DNA from: UBA4285 sp050944355
GTDB lineage: Bacteria; Bacillota; Clostridia; Lachnospirales; Lachnospiraceae
Assembly: GCA_050944355.1 (NCBI GenBank)
Contig: JBMNQX010000007.1
Coordinates: 35,166 to 99,165 of the forward strand
Length of the DNA stretch: 64,000 nt
Direction: 5' to 3'
This document shows, piece by piece, positions 42,997 through 51,603 of the stretch (positions within the stretch are counted from its first letter, which is position 1; each line of letters opens with the position of its first letter). The position numbers were made by a program, and so were the translations under genes. The notes under the pieces were generated by a model. It was not told the origin of the DNA and made no database searches. It saw only the letters and a program-made list of their open reading frames with translations.

Positions 42997-43028
42997 GGCG
43001 CCTTTCTTAAAAGGCGCCCTTTATTTTG
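42997..43028 (+). terminator. intrinsic terminator of the trp operon
   Basis: GGCGCCTTT, a four-base loop and AAAGGCGCC form a perfect nine-pair stem followed by CTTTATTTT. Confidence 0.9.
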
Positions 43029-43048
43029 CCTTTTGGGGGAAATATCGA

Positions 43049-44432
43049 ATGCGCAGGAGCGAGGCCAACGAGATCACAACGGGTGTGATCTGGAAACAGA
43101 TTCTGATTTTCTTTTTTCCGATTCTGCTGGGAGCGTTCTTTCAGACACTCTATAACACGGTCGACGCGTCGGTGGTCGGAAAGTTCGCCGGCGACGAGGC
43201 GCTTGCGTCCGTCGGCGGTTCCTCAGGTCAGATCACGAACTTCGTGTTCAGTTTCTTCATGGGCATCGCGACCGGCGCCACAGTCATCATCGCGCAATAT
43301 TACGGGGCTTCTGACGACGCGTCGGTTGACGACGCGCTCCACACCGCCTACACCTCGGCGCTTGTCGGAGGACTGATCCTGAGCGTCCTGGGCGTCGTGT
43401 TCTGCCGCCCGTTCCTCGCGCTCCTCGACACTCCGGATGAACTGATGGATCTTTCCGCGACATACGTATCCGTTCTGATGGCCGGACTTGTCTTCACGCT
43501 GATCTATAACATCGGATCCGGTATACTGCGCGCCATCGGCGATTCGAGACGCCCGCTCTATATCCTGATAACCTGCTGCGGTCTGAATATCGTTCTGGAT
43601 CTTTTCTTTGTGGCGGGGCTGCGCATGGGAGTCTTCGGAGCCGCCATCGCGACGGACATCTCACAGGCCTTTTCGGCCGCGGTTGTCACCTGGATTCTGA
43701 TGAAGAAAACGCCGGGAATGCAGCTGTCACTCGCCAGACTGCACATCAACGGCCGCACGCTGGTCAAGATTCTGAAGATCGGTCTGCCGACAGCCATTGC
43801 CAGCAGTATGTTTTCGATCTCCAATATGATCATCCAGACGTCGATCAATCACATGGGCGTCTCGACCGTCGCGGCGTGGACAGCATACGGCCGCATCGAC
43901 GCACTGTGGTGGATGATCAATCAGGCGTTCTCGGTTTCAATCACGACATTTGTCGGCCAGAACTTCGGCGCCATGCTCCCGGACCGGGTGAGCAAGGCCG
44001 TGTGCGAAGTTCTTGCCATGGAGATCTCGGTCGGCCTCGTCATAGGAGTTCTGTTCATCGCCGGGTCCCCGATTCTGCTGCGCCTTTTTCACCAGCAGTG
44101 AAGAAGTTCTCGCGATCGGCAGACAGGTTTCGTACTGTCTGGCGCCGTTCTACTGGACGTTCGCCTTCTGCGAGATTTTTTCGGCCACGCTGCGGGCGGA
44201 GAATTATGTCATGGTGTCAACGATTGCGAATCTGATGGGCGCATTTGTCTTCCGGATCGCCTGGGTAAAACTGATTGTTCCGGATGGCTCTCTTGATCAG
44301 GTGCTCGCCTGCTACCCGATCAGCTGGATTCTCATCTCTGTCTTTGTGGTGGTGTACTATCTGTACCGCCAGCCGAAAATCATCCGCTGGATGAGACAGG
44401 TGAAGAACGACGACAAAAAAGCAGCGGCCTGA
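43049..44432 (+). pseudogene. MATE-family efflux transporter with a frameshift
   Basis: Residues up to SPILLRLF are a normal MATE protein in one frame (GVIWKQILIFFFPILLGAFF near the start), which then stops at 44098-44100. The family sequence continues one frame over as TSSEEVLAIGRQVSYC through to the C-terminus at 44432. Removing one T from the run of five at 44085-44089 restores a continuous protein of about 460 residues, the normal MATE length. This is either a recent inactivating insertion, a phase-variable site or a sequence error. The ATG at 43049 is preferred. The downstream frame is not an independent gene. Confidence 0.85.
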
Positions 44433-44457
44433 CATCGTAAATACGGCAAAAGAAAAA

Positions 44458-44485
44458 GCCGTCCTGACAAATGTGTCGGGACGGC
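44458..44485. terminator. bidirectional intrinsic terminator
   Basis: GCCGTCCTGACA and TGTCGGGACGGC form a 12-pair stem (one G-U pair). On the minus strand it is followed by CTTTTTCTTTT, so it mainly ends the TVP38 gene. A CATTTGTCA copy (minus strand) occupies the loop region. Confidence 0.85.
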
Positions 44486-44492
44486 CTGCGTT

Positions 44493-45260
44493 TTACGCTT
44501 TGGCCTCTGTGTCTTTGGCATCCTCATTTTTCTGGCCGTCTTCTGATTTCGTCTGAGTTTTCGGATCGAGACGCCCGAACTTGTCGAGGATTTTCTTGCG
44601 GTTCATGCCGCAGAAAATGATGATGGCGATCTGGGCGACAAAGGAGAGGACCATGTATCCGACCTGTCCCTGCATGAGGAAGTGTCCGGCGATGCAGTTC
44701 GAGAGAATCTGAATCCAGCTCGAAAGAGCAACGGACGCGGCATACTCGCGCGTGCGCATCTTTGAGGCGGCGGCAAAATACGGAATGACGCCGTTCGGAA
44801 TGCCGGGCACGAGGCAGGCGAGTGCGAACACGAACGCCGGGTCATATTTGTTTACGGTGGAAATAATCCACCCTGTCTTTTTCTTGTCCGCCTTTACCGT
44901 CTGGCGGAATGTGCGCGCGAACATGAATACCAGAACATTGGCAAAGACAAAGCCCAGATAGCACATGAGAAATGCCTTCCACCAGGCATACAGCATGCCG
45001 CCGACAAACTGGATGATGATGCCGGGGATGACCACACTGATGACCTGAATGATCGAAAGAAAGAACATCGAAAGAAGTCCTCTCCACTCGCCCTGAGCAG
45101 ACAGGTAATCGGCGATCTCTTCCTCCCGGTCTTCCCGTATCATCTTGATCAGCTCCGGAAGCTGCGGCCCGAAAAGCTGCCACGTCGCCAGAGCAAGGAT
45201 TACGACAACCGCGATGTAGATCAGAACTCTTGCGGTTTTACTCAGATGTATATGTTTCAT
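44493..45260 (-). CDS. TVP38/TMEM64-family (DedA-like) membrane protein
   Basis: A 255-residue protein with about six helices. The central VVIPGIIIQFVGGMLY and LACLVPGIPNGVIPYFA stretches, with their re-entrant-like Pro/Gly motifs, mark the SNARE-associated / VTT family of the DedA superfamily, in which lipid scramblase and undecaprenyl-phosphate translocase functions are known. The C-terminal 35 residues are charged (Lys, Asp, Glu) and probably cytosolic. The specific lipid is unknown. Confidence 0.85.
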   Translation of the reverse strand: MKHIHLSKTARVLIYIAVVVILALATWQLFGPQLPELIKMIREDREEEIADYLSAQGEWRGLLSMFFLSIIQVISVVIPGIIIQFVGGMLYAWWKAFLMCYLGFVFANVLVFMFARTFRQTVKADKKKTGWIISTVNKYDPAFVFALACLVPGIPNGVIPYFAAASKMRTREYAASVALSSWIQILSNCIAGHFLMQGQVGYMVLSFVAQIAIIIFCGMNRKKILDKFGRLDPKTQTKSEDGQKNEDAKDTEAKA

Positions 45261-45367
45261 GAAATACTTTCCCCAAGACAGTCAGCAAAAAAATAAAATC
45301 GTACTTTATAAGATACCACATTTCCGGCGTGTGACCTAATATTTTTTCTTTCTTTGCGCGCCGGTGG

Positions 45368-45397
45368 TTGCCGCTGATGGCGTAAATATCATATAAT
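45368..45397 (+). promoter_or_regulatory. promoter of aldo/keto reductase unit
   Basis: TTGCCG at 45368-45373 and a perfect TATAAT at 45392-45397 are 18 bases apart, 34 bases ahead of the TTG start. Confidence 0.65.
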
Positions 45398-45430
45398 GAT
45401 ACACAAAGAATTTTTTTCAGGAGGGCTGTC

Positions 45431-46282
45431 TTGCAGATGAATCCCATGATTCAGGTTAAGAATGATTTGTTTCCGGGGTTTGGCCTGGGGACAACCGTAT
45501 TCTGGAACGGCAGTCCGGAAGCGGAGAGAGCGTATGCGTCCGTCATTGAGAGCGGGCTTGTAGAGCTCATCGACTGCGCCGAGATGTACGGTGACGGCCG
45601 GTGCGAAGAGGCTGTCGGGAGAATACTCAGGAAAACCGGCAGGGACGGGATATTTCTTGTCGATAAAATCCTGCCGGACAACGCGGTCCCGGGGCAGTTC
45701 ATGAAAAGTCTGAAGAGGTCTCTGAGACGGGTCGGGACGGATCACTTTGATCTGTATCTGCTCCACTGGCGCGAGAAGGCGGATCTGCCATTTGTCATCG
45801 ATCAGATGAGAGAGGCGCAGAAACAGGGGCTGATTCTGAGGTGGGGCGTCTCGAATTTTGACGTGAAGGACATGGAGGATCTGTTCGCCTGCGAGGGCGG
45901 CGAAGAGTGCGCGGCCGACCAGGTGATGTACAATCTGGCGACGCGCGGTATTGAGTACGACCTTCTCCCGTGGCTGAAGGCCCACGGCGTGCTCCCGATG
46001 TCGTACTCGACGCTCGGGTCTTCGCTGCTTGACACACACAGAGCGGTGTCGGAAAACAGCACAGTGAAGCGTATCTGCGCTGAGCTCGGAATCGGGCCGT
46101 CGGCTCTGATGCTGGCGTTTGCGCAGAGAAATCATGACATCTGCACGCTTTTTTCAAGCCGTTCCGAACAGCATATCCGGCAGAATCTGATGGGCGCAGA
46201 GACCGATCTGAGCTTTGTGATGAAAGAGCTCGACGGGGAATTTCCGCCGCCGGATAAAAAGATTCCGCTCGCGAAGCTCTGA
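45431..46282 (+). CDS. aldo/keto reductase
   Basis: A 283-residue NAD(P)H-dependent reductase. The catalytic tetrad is visible as Asp and Tyr in IDCAEMYGDG, Lys in LVDKILP and His in LLHWREK; the cofactor end has SSRSEQHIRQNL. The substrate is unknown. The TTG at 45431 lies six bases behind GGAGG and the ATG at 45437 twelve bases behind, so either may be used. It heads a tight unit with the glycosyltransferase and the radical SAM gene. Confidence 0.9.
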   Translation: MQMNPMIQVKNDLFPGFGLGTTVFWNGSPEAERAYASVIESGLVELIDCAEMYGDGRCEEAVGRILRKTGRDGIFLVDKILPDNAVPGQFMKSLKRSLRRVGTDHFDLYLLHWREKADLPFVIDQMREAQKQGLILRWGVSNFDVKDMEDLFACEGGEECAADQVMYNLATRGIEYDLLPWLKAHGVLPMSYSTLGSSLLDTHRAVSENSTVKRICAELGIGPSALMLAFAQRNHDICTLFSSRSEQHIRQNLMGAETDLSFVMKELDGEFPPPDKKIPLAKL

Positions 46283-46306
46283 AAAATCAGAAGAAGAAAG
46301 AGATTT

Positions 46307-47248
46307 ATGGATAAAATTGCAGTACTGATTCCTTGCTATAACGAGGCAAAGACGATCCGGAAGGTCGTGACAGATTTTCGTTCAGCCCTTCCGGATGCGG
46401 TCATCTATGTATACGATAACAATTCCACCGACGGCTCGGCGCAGATCGCCGAGGAGGCCGGCGCGGTGGTCCGGCATGAGTACAAGCAGGGCAAAGGCAA
46501 TGTCGTGCGCCGGATGTTCCGGGAAATTGACGCGAGAGTTTACGTCATGACGGATGGCGACGACACGTATCCGGCCGAATATGCCCCGAAGCTCATCGAG
46601 CCGGTGTTAAAGCATCAGGCGGACATGGTCGTGGGCGACCGGCTTTCGTCCACCTATTTTCAGGAGAACAAACGGCCGTTTCACAATTTCGGCAATTCCC
46701 TGGTTCGCAGCATGATCGATCATCTGTTCAAGACAAACATCAAAGATATCATGACGGGCTACCGGGCGTTCAGCTATGAGATGGTGAAGACATTTCCGGT
46801 GCTTTCCTCGGGTTTTGAAATCGAGACGGAAATGAGCATTCACGCGGCCGACAAGAATCTCCAGGTGGAAAATGTCGTCATTCCGTACCGCGACCGGCCG
46901 GAGGGCAGCGTCTCAAAACTGAACACGTTCTCTGACGGGCGGAAAGTGATCGGCACGATTTTCCGGCTTCTGCGCACATACAAGCCGATGCGGTTCTTCG
47001 GCATACTGGGACTGGTGTTTCTGGTGCTCGGGATTGCATTTTTCATTCCTGTTTTTGCTGACTATCTCGCGACGGGGCTTGTGCGCCGGTTCCCGACGCT
47101 GATTGTCTGCGGCTTTTCGATTCTCGCGGCGATTGTTTCATTTTTCAGCGGGCTGATGCTGCAGACATTTTCGTGGAAAGGCCGGCAGGATTTCGAGCTG
47201 GCGTACACGCGGGCCGCCGAGGAAAAAAAGAAGAAAATGGAGGAGTGA
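46307..47248 (+). CDS. family 2 glycosyltransferase with C-terminal membrane helices
   Basis: A 313-residue enzyme of the dolichyl-phosphate mannose synthase-like GT2 group. It has the nucleotide-binding opening AVLIPCYNEAKTI, the metal motif TDGDDTYPAE, and IMTGYRAF. Two membrane helices at residues about 230-290 anchor it (FFGILGLVFLVLGIAFFIPV region). It probably loads a sugar on a polyprenyl phosphate. It is 24 bases after the aldo/keto reductase and nine before the radical SAM gene. Confidence 0.9.
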   Translation: MDKIAVLIPCYNEAKTIRKVVTDFRSALPDAVIYVYDNNSTDGSAQIAEEAGAVVRHEYKQGKGNVVRRMFREIDARVYVMTDGDDTYPAEYAPKLIEPVLKHQADMVVGDRLSSTYFQENKRPFHNFGNSLVRSMIDHLFKTNIKDIMTGYRAFSYEMVKTFPVLSSGFEIETEMSIHAADKNLQVENVVIPYRDRPEGSVSKLNTFSDGRKVIGTIFRLLRTYKPMRFFGILGLVFLVLGIAFFIPVFADYLATGLVRRFPTLIVCGFSILAAIVSFFSGLMLQTFSWKGRQDFELAYTRAAEEKKKKMEE

Positions 47249-47257
47249 CAAGTCAGA

Positions 47258-48400
47258 ATGAATTCCGGAAGACAGCCTGTCCGTTCGGTTCTCATCAAGC
47301 CGGCGTCTTCGCAGTGCAATCTCGCCTGTTCATACTGTTTCTATCACGATGAGGCGAAAAACCGCGGGACGGCGTCTTATGGTACGATGTCAGAACAAAC
47401 AGCGGAATGTATTGTGCGCAAAATACTCGGTCAGGGAACGGGAACGTACACATTTGCCTTCCAGGGCGGAGAGCCGCTTCTCGCGGGACTTCCGTTTTTT
47501 GAGAACTTTTTTCACCTGACAGAACTCTACAACAGCGGCGGTTCGCAGATCCGTCTCATGGTTCAGACAAACGGAACACTTCTGACGGAAGAGTTCTGCG
47601 ATCTGTTTGCCCGGTATCATGTCCTGGTCGGAGTGTCTCTTGACGGAACGCAGGCAGTGCACGACGCCTGCAGAAAGACAGCTGACGACAGACCGACGCA
47701 CAGCCGTGTGGAAGAGGGCCTGAGACTCCTCAGGCGGGCGGGATGTGAATTCAATATTCTCACGGTCGTGACAGGGGAGACAGTCTCTCACATCCGTGAA
47801 ATCTACCGGTATTTCATGGCAAATGGCTGGAAGTATCAGCAGTACATACCCTGCCTCGATCCGATCGAAAGCGGCGGGCAGCACGGAATCTGGTTAAGCG
47901 ATGAGCAGTACGGCGAATTTCTGATTTCCCTGTTTGATCTGTGGTACAAAGACTGGAAGCGAAACCGCGCGCCGTACATACGGGAGTTTGACAACTGGAT
48001 CGGGATTCTGATGGGAAGGCGCCCGGAGTCCTGTGCAATGACGGGCATCTGCAGTCTTCAGTGTGTAATAGAAGCAGACGGAAGCGTATATCCCTGCGAT
48101 TTTTACTGTCTGGACGAATGGAAACTGGGAAATATCCGCTCAGGTCCCGTGCGAAAACTCACGGAGTCTGAAAAAGGCGGTGCATTTGTCAGGATGTCCG
48201 TGCAGCAGAGGAGCGGGCGCTGCGAGACTTGTCCGTACCGGATTTTGTGCCGGACGGGCTGCCGAAGGGACCGGATTCCGGACGGGGAAGGCGGATATAT
48301 CAGCCGGTTCTGCCGGTCGTATCAGGCGTTTTTTGAAACCTGCGGGGACAGAATGCGGGAAATTGCGGAATATCTTGAGAATTCCGCAAGACATTCCTGA
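47258..48400 (+). CDS. radical SAM/SPASM protein, anaerobic sulfatase-maturating-enzyme-like
   Basis: A 380-residue protein with the radical SAM cluster motif CNLACSYCFY (about residues 27-36), FQGGEPLLAG, and a Cys-rich C-terminal SPASM region (CSLQCVIEADG, YPCDFYC, CETCPYRILCRTGC). The pattern matches anSMEs, which convert a Cys or Ser of a sulfatase to formylglycine. No sulfatase is encoded in the window, so it may serve one elsewhere or modify another protein or peptide. An inverted repeat (TTGCGGAAT with ATTCCGCAA) lies at 48363-48390 just before the stop. Confidence 0.85.
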   Translation: MNSGRQPVRSVLIKPASSQCNLACSYCFYHDEAKNRGTASYGTMSEQTAECIVRKILGQGTGTYTFAFQGGEPLLAGLPFFENFFHLTELYNSGGSQIRLMVQTNGTLLTEEFCDLFARYHVLVGVSLDGTQAVHDACRKTADDRPTHSRVEEGLRLLRRAGCEFNILTVVTGETVSHIREIYRYFMANGWKYQQYIPCLDPIESGGQHGIWLSDEQYGEFLISLFDLWYKDWKRNRAPYIREFDNWIGILMGRRPESCAMTGICSLQCVIEADGSVYPCDFYCLDEWKLGNIRSGPVRKLTESEKGGAFVRMSVQQRSGRCETCPYRILCRTGCRRDRIPDGEGGYISRFCRSYQAFFETCGDRMREIAEYLENSARHS

Positions 48401-48419
48401 TCTTTCTGGGAATATCGTG

Positions 48420-48528
48420 TATAATGTTTAATAAATGTGAAAGATGAAAACTTTCAGGGGGAGGGCTGCTGATATCCGGCAGCCTTTAGTTGAACTATTA
48501 AGAGTATTGCGGCACAAAGAGGTGTATT
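48420..48528 (+). promoter_or_regulatory. promoter -10 and hairpin leader of the deacetylase gene
   Basis: TATAAT at 48420-48425 is followed by TGAAAG/CTTTCA and then by GGCTGC/GGCAGCC, the latter with a short TTTAG tail at about 48467-48492. No clear -35 was found. The second hairpin could attenuate transcription or stabilise the leader. Confidence 0.5.
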
Positions 48529-49656
48529 ATGGCGCTGCTCGGCAATGGACACAGCGAGGAATTTTTAAGAAAGAGAAGAGAGCAGGAGAGAAGAAAAAGA
48601 GAAAAACGCAGAAAGCTGATGAAGGCCGCGGCGGCGGTGCTGATTGTCGTGATCTGTGTGGGATCGATTGCCGGTATTTCGTCTGCGATGTCGTCAAAAT
48701 CCGGGAAAAGCACAGGAACGCAGATTACGGAGACGACTAGTCTGAGCGCGGAAGCTGCATCAGATTCGAAACAGACGACGGCCGAAACCACGTCTGGCAC
48801 TGAAGCAGAGACGGAACAGACTCTGCAGGAAGAAACGGCCGAAGATCAGACCGATGAGACGCAGGCCGAAGAAACAACTGCGGAAGAGACGCAGACTGAA
48901 GAGACGCAGGCTGAAGAGACGACGGCGGAAGAGACAGAGGCTGAAGAGACGACGGCGGAAGAGACACGGACGCTGGAAGAGGCGGCGACGTCTCCGGACC
49001 CGGATGTGCCGGAAGGTTCAAAGGTCGTATATCTGACATTTGATGACGGTCCTTCCGGAATCACGATGGAGCTTCTGGACACGCTGGATTCGTGTGGCGT
49101 GAAGGCGACATTCTTTCTCGTCGGGCAGAAAGTTGATCAGATGCCGGATCTGGCGGCGGAAATCGTAAACCGCGGTCATGCCGTCGGACTGCATTCGTAC
49201 GATCACGATTACAATATCCTCTACAGCTCGCTGGATGCGTTTATCAATTCGACGCTGCAGGCGCAGACGTCGCTTTACAATGCGACGGGCGTGACGAGCT
49301 GGCTTTATCGCTTCCCGGGCGGATCGAGCAATCTGGTCCATCAGTCGGTCAGCGATATTTCGATGACGGACTGTGCGAACTGGCTGACAGAGAACGGTTT
49401 TTCCTATGTGGACTGGAATGTGGACTCGGGCGACGCGGAGGACAGTGTCGATCACACGGCGGATGAGATAGCGCAGAATGTGATCAACGGCGTGTGCGGA
49501 ACCGACATGGCGGTTGTCCTGATGCACAACTATGGCAGCCGCGAAGCGACGATTCAGGCGATACCGACAATCGTCGAGACACTCAGGTCCGAAGGATATG
49601 TTTTCAGTACACTCAAGGCCGGCGGGCCGACGATACACCACAGAGTTCCCGACTGA
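48529..49656 (+). CDS. membrane-anchored polysaccharide deacetylase (NodB domain)
   Basis: A 375-residue surface enzyme. A basic N-terminus precedes one membrane helix (about residues 28-50), then an acidic Thr/Glu-rich linker (about 60-155) and a NodB domain. The latter has the metal Asp in LTFDDGPS, the HSYDHDY metal His pair, RFPGGSS and a C-terminal MHNY with the catalytic-site His. It should de-N-acetylate peptidoglycan or another glycan outside the cell, with lysozyme resistance as a common outcome. AGAGGTG precedes the ATG. Confidence 0.9.
   Translation: MALLGNGHSEEFLRKRREQERRKREKRRKLMKAAAAVLIVVICVGSIAGISSAMSSKSGKSTGTQITETTSLSAEAASDSKQTTAETTSGTEAETEQTLQEETAEDQTDETQAEETTAEETQTEETQAEETTAEETEAEETTAEETRTLEEAATSPDPDVPEGSKVVYLTFDDGPSGITMELLDTLDSCGVKATFFLVGQKVDQMPDLAAEIVNRGHAVGLHSYDHDYNILYSSLDAFINSTLQAQTSLYNATGVTSWLYRFPGGSSNLVHQSVSDISMTDCANWLTENGFSYVDWNVDSGDAEDSVDHTADEIAQNVINGVCGTDMAVVLMHNYGSREATIQAIPTIVETLRSEGYVFSTLKAGGPTIHHRVPD
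48847..48990 (+). repeat. degenerate 15-base tandem repeats coding an acidic linker
   Basis: Units close to GAAGAGACGACGGCG and GAAGAGACGCAGGCT are repeated in phase and code for runs of Glu-Glu-Thr-x-x. They form the wall-spanning spacer of the polysaccharide deacetylase. Such tracts change copy number easily. Confidence 0.75.
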
Positions 49657-49760
49657 TTTCTGCGCACGGCAGGAGACGCGGATCGGCGGCGGCTTAAAAA
49701 AACCGGAAATTTGGCATAAGAGTAAAGAGATTCACGGTGGCGGGGCAGGAGTGCGTGCGG

Positions 49761-49814
49761 TATAATGACGGCAGATGTTTTGTTTTAATCATATATCCGC
49801 GGCTGGCCGCGGAT
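49761..49814 (+). promoter_or_regulatory. -10 box and perfect hairpin ahead of the isomerase gene
   Basis: TATAAT at 49761-49766 has no clear -35. ATCCGCGGC (49795-49803), a two-base loop and GCCGCGGAT (49806-49814) form a nine-pair perfect hairpin ending one base before the AAAGGAGAAGGAGA ribosome site. As DNA it is also a protein-size dyad, so it could be an operator or an mRNA stabiliser. Confidence 0.5.
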
Positions 49815-49835
49815 AAAGGAGAAGGAGAGCTCAGT

Positions 49836-51257
49836 ATGCTAGTTGAGACAAAGGCAAGAGTAGGTGTATTTTCCATCGCTTTGGGAGCGTATCTTCCGCA
49901 GTTCCCGCAGCTGGTTCCGGAATTTGAGGGACAGTATGCGGCATTCAAGAAGACGATCCCGGACAGCGTTGAGCTGATTGACGGCGGCCTGGTCACCACA
50001 AAGGAACAGGCCATGGCGGCGGGCGACAAGTTCCGCGCGGCCGATGTGGACCTGGTATTCCTTCAGATGCTCACCTATGCAACTTCTTATAATGTGCTCC
50101 CGGCCGTGAGAGATCTGGACGTTCCGGTTGTCATCGTCAATGTTCAGAAGAAAAAGGCTCCGGATTACGCCAACACCGATATTCCGACCTGGCTCGGCAC
50201 ACTGTATGCGTGCGGCGCGACGGGCGAAGCGGTTGCGGATCTCGAGAGAGCCGGAAAGCGCCACGCTGTGATCACGGGCGTCGTCGAAGGCGGCGATTCG
50301 CAGGTTCAGGCAGAGATCGACGACTGGTGCCGCGCGGCTCAGGTGAGAAGGAGATTCCGCGACACGAATCTGGCGCAGATCGGCAGACCGTATCCGGGCA
50401 TGATGGATCTGTATATCGATGAGACGAATCTCTACAACCGGATGTTCGTGTACACGAAGCAGTTCGACTGGGAAAAGATGTGGTGCATCGCCGATGACAT
50501 CACCGACGAGGCGGCGATCCGCGCAAAGGCGGAAGACATCCTCGACACATTTGAAATCGAGGGCGGCGGCACAGTTGAGAAGGTCTGGGACATGGCGAAG
50601 TACGTCGTCGCTTTTGAGAAGTGGGTAAAGAAAGAGCAGATCGGCCTGATCGCGTCCCACTATGACGGCTTTGCCAAGGGCGTGGCCGGCAAGCTCGACT
50701 CGATGCTGATTCCGGCATTTTCCATGCTGATCAAGCAGGGCACCGCATGCGCGGTAGAGGGCGATATCAAGGTCGCCATGGCGATGAGCATTCTGAAGAC
50801 AATCGCCGGCACCGGCCAGCTCTCGGAAATGTACTCGATTGACTTCAACGAGGACATCTGCATCATCGGACATTCAGGCTCCGGCGACGCGGCTATTTCG
50901 ACGGCTCACAAGCCGACGATGAAGATTGTTCCGGTGTTCCACGGCAAGGCCGGCGGCGGGTATCTCACGCAGTTCTATCCGCCGACAGGCGATGTGACGT
51001 ATCTCGCCATCACGCAGGACAAGGACGGACACTTCAAGTTCGTCACCGCGGAAGGCGTAAACCAGCCGGGACCGATCTTCACGTTCGGCGACACCAACAT
51101 GAGAACAAAGTTCTCCTGCGGCGCCCGTGAATTTGTGAACCGCTGGAGTGAGGCGGGCCCGACCCATCACATGGCAGCGGCCATCGGCCGTCATATTGAC
51201 ACCATCCAGAAAGTCGCGAAGATTTTCAACATTCCGTGTGAAGTCATCACAAGATGA
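49836..51257 (+). CDS. L-arabinose / L-fucose isomerase family protein
   Basis: A 473-residue protein that follows the L-arabinose isomerase fold from GVFSIALGAYLPQFPQL at the N-terminus to the C-terminal domain with VPVFHGKAGGGYLTQFYPP and GPTHHMAAAIG, where a metal-ligand His is expected. Sequence identity with AraA itself looks low, and no araB, araD or transporter is adjacent, so the aldose or deoxy-sugar substrate is open. The ATG at 49836 follows a very strong purine-rich site. It is closed by a strong terminator. Confidence 0.75.
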   Translation: MLVETKARVGVFSIALGAYLPQFPQLVPEFEGQYAAFKKTIPDSVELIDGGLVTTKEQAMAAGDKFRAADVDLVFLQMLTYATSYNVLPAVRDLDVPVVIVNVQKKKAPDYANTDIPTWLGTLYACGATGEAVADLERAGKRHAVITGVVEGGDSQVQAEIDDWCRAAQVRRRFRDTNLAQIGRPYPGMMDLYIDETNLYNRMFVYTKQFDWEKMWCIADDITDEAAIRAKAEDILDTFEIEGGGTVEKVWDMAKYVVAFEKWVKKEQIGLIASHYDGFAKGVAGKLDSMLIPAFSMLIKQGTACAVEGDIKVAMAMSILKTIAGTGQLSEMYSIDFNEDICIIGHSGSGDAAISTAHKPTMKIVPVFHGKAGGGYLTQFYPPTGDVTYLAITQDKDGHFKFVTAEGVNQPGPIFTFGDTNMRTKFSCGAREFVNRWSEAGPTHHMAAAIGRHIDTIQKVAKIFNIPCEVITR

Positions 51258-51282
51258 TAATGTATCCTGACAGATAAAGTTT

Positions 51283-51326
51283 CCCCGGGAAGCCTGAGCG
51301 AGTGCTTCCCGGGGGTTTTTATTTTT
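51283..51326. terminator. strong intrinsic terminator
   Basis: CCCCGGGAAGC and GCTTCCCGGGG form an 11-pair perfect stem followed by GTTTTTATTTTT. It ends the isomerase transcript and overlaps the 3' end of the convergent barstar-like gene. Confidence 0.92.
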
Positions 51327-51603
51327 CAAGAAGAAAATGTAGATGCGGGTTTTCGTCCGCGGCTCTTGTGAGGACCCGCAGGACGCTAAAGGCGAAGCTG
51401 TTTTCACAGATCTGCGCGACAGTCTGTCTGTCGGCCGTGAACCGGAAATCCTGCGTGACTTCGCTCAGAGCGTCGGACAGGGCGTCGAGGCTTTTCTCCG
51501 ACGATTCCGGCAGATCCATATATGTCTTCAGAAATGAGTAAACGGACCTGTGATCCGCGAGGCAGGCGGCATCCAGTTTAATTGTCTGCGTATGTTCTGT
51601 CAT
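51319..51603 (-). CDS. barstar-family ribonuclease inhibitor
   Basis: A 94-residue protein, the size of barstar. The pattern KLDAACLADHRSVYSFLKTY, then LPESSEKSLDALSDAL, corresponds to the barstar segment that inserts an acidic helix and loop into the barnase active site. It overlaps the upstream barnase-like gene by ATGA, as expected for a toxin with its immunity protein. The protein is cytosolic and should protect the producing cell. Confidence 0.85.
   Translation of the reverse strand: MTEHTQTIKLDAACLADHRSVYSFLKTYMDLPESSEKSLDALSDALSEVTQDFRFTADRQTVAQICENSFAFSVLRVLTRAADENPHLHFLLEK

Noticed and set aside
44211..44432. Possible independent small membrane protein gene
   Set aside because: It is the C-terminal part of the frameshifted MATE protein; family sequence is continuous across the T run.
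48847..48990. CRISPR-like repeat array
   Set aside because: The repeats are 15-base, contiguous, in phase with a reading frame and without spacers. No other array was found in the window.
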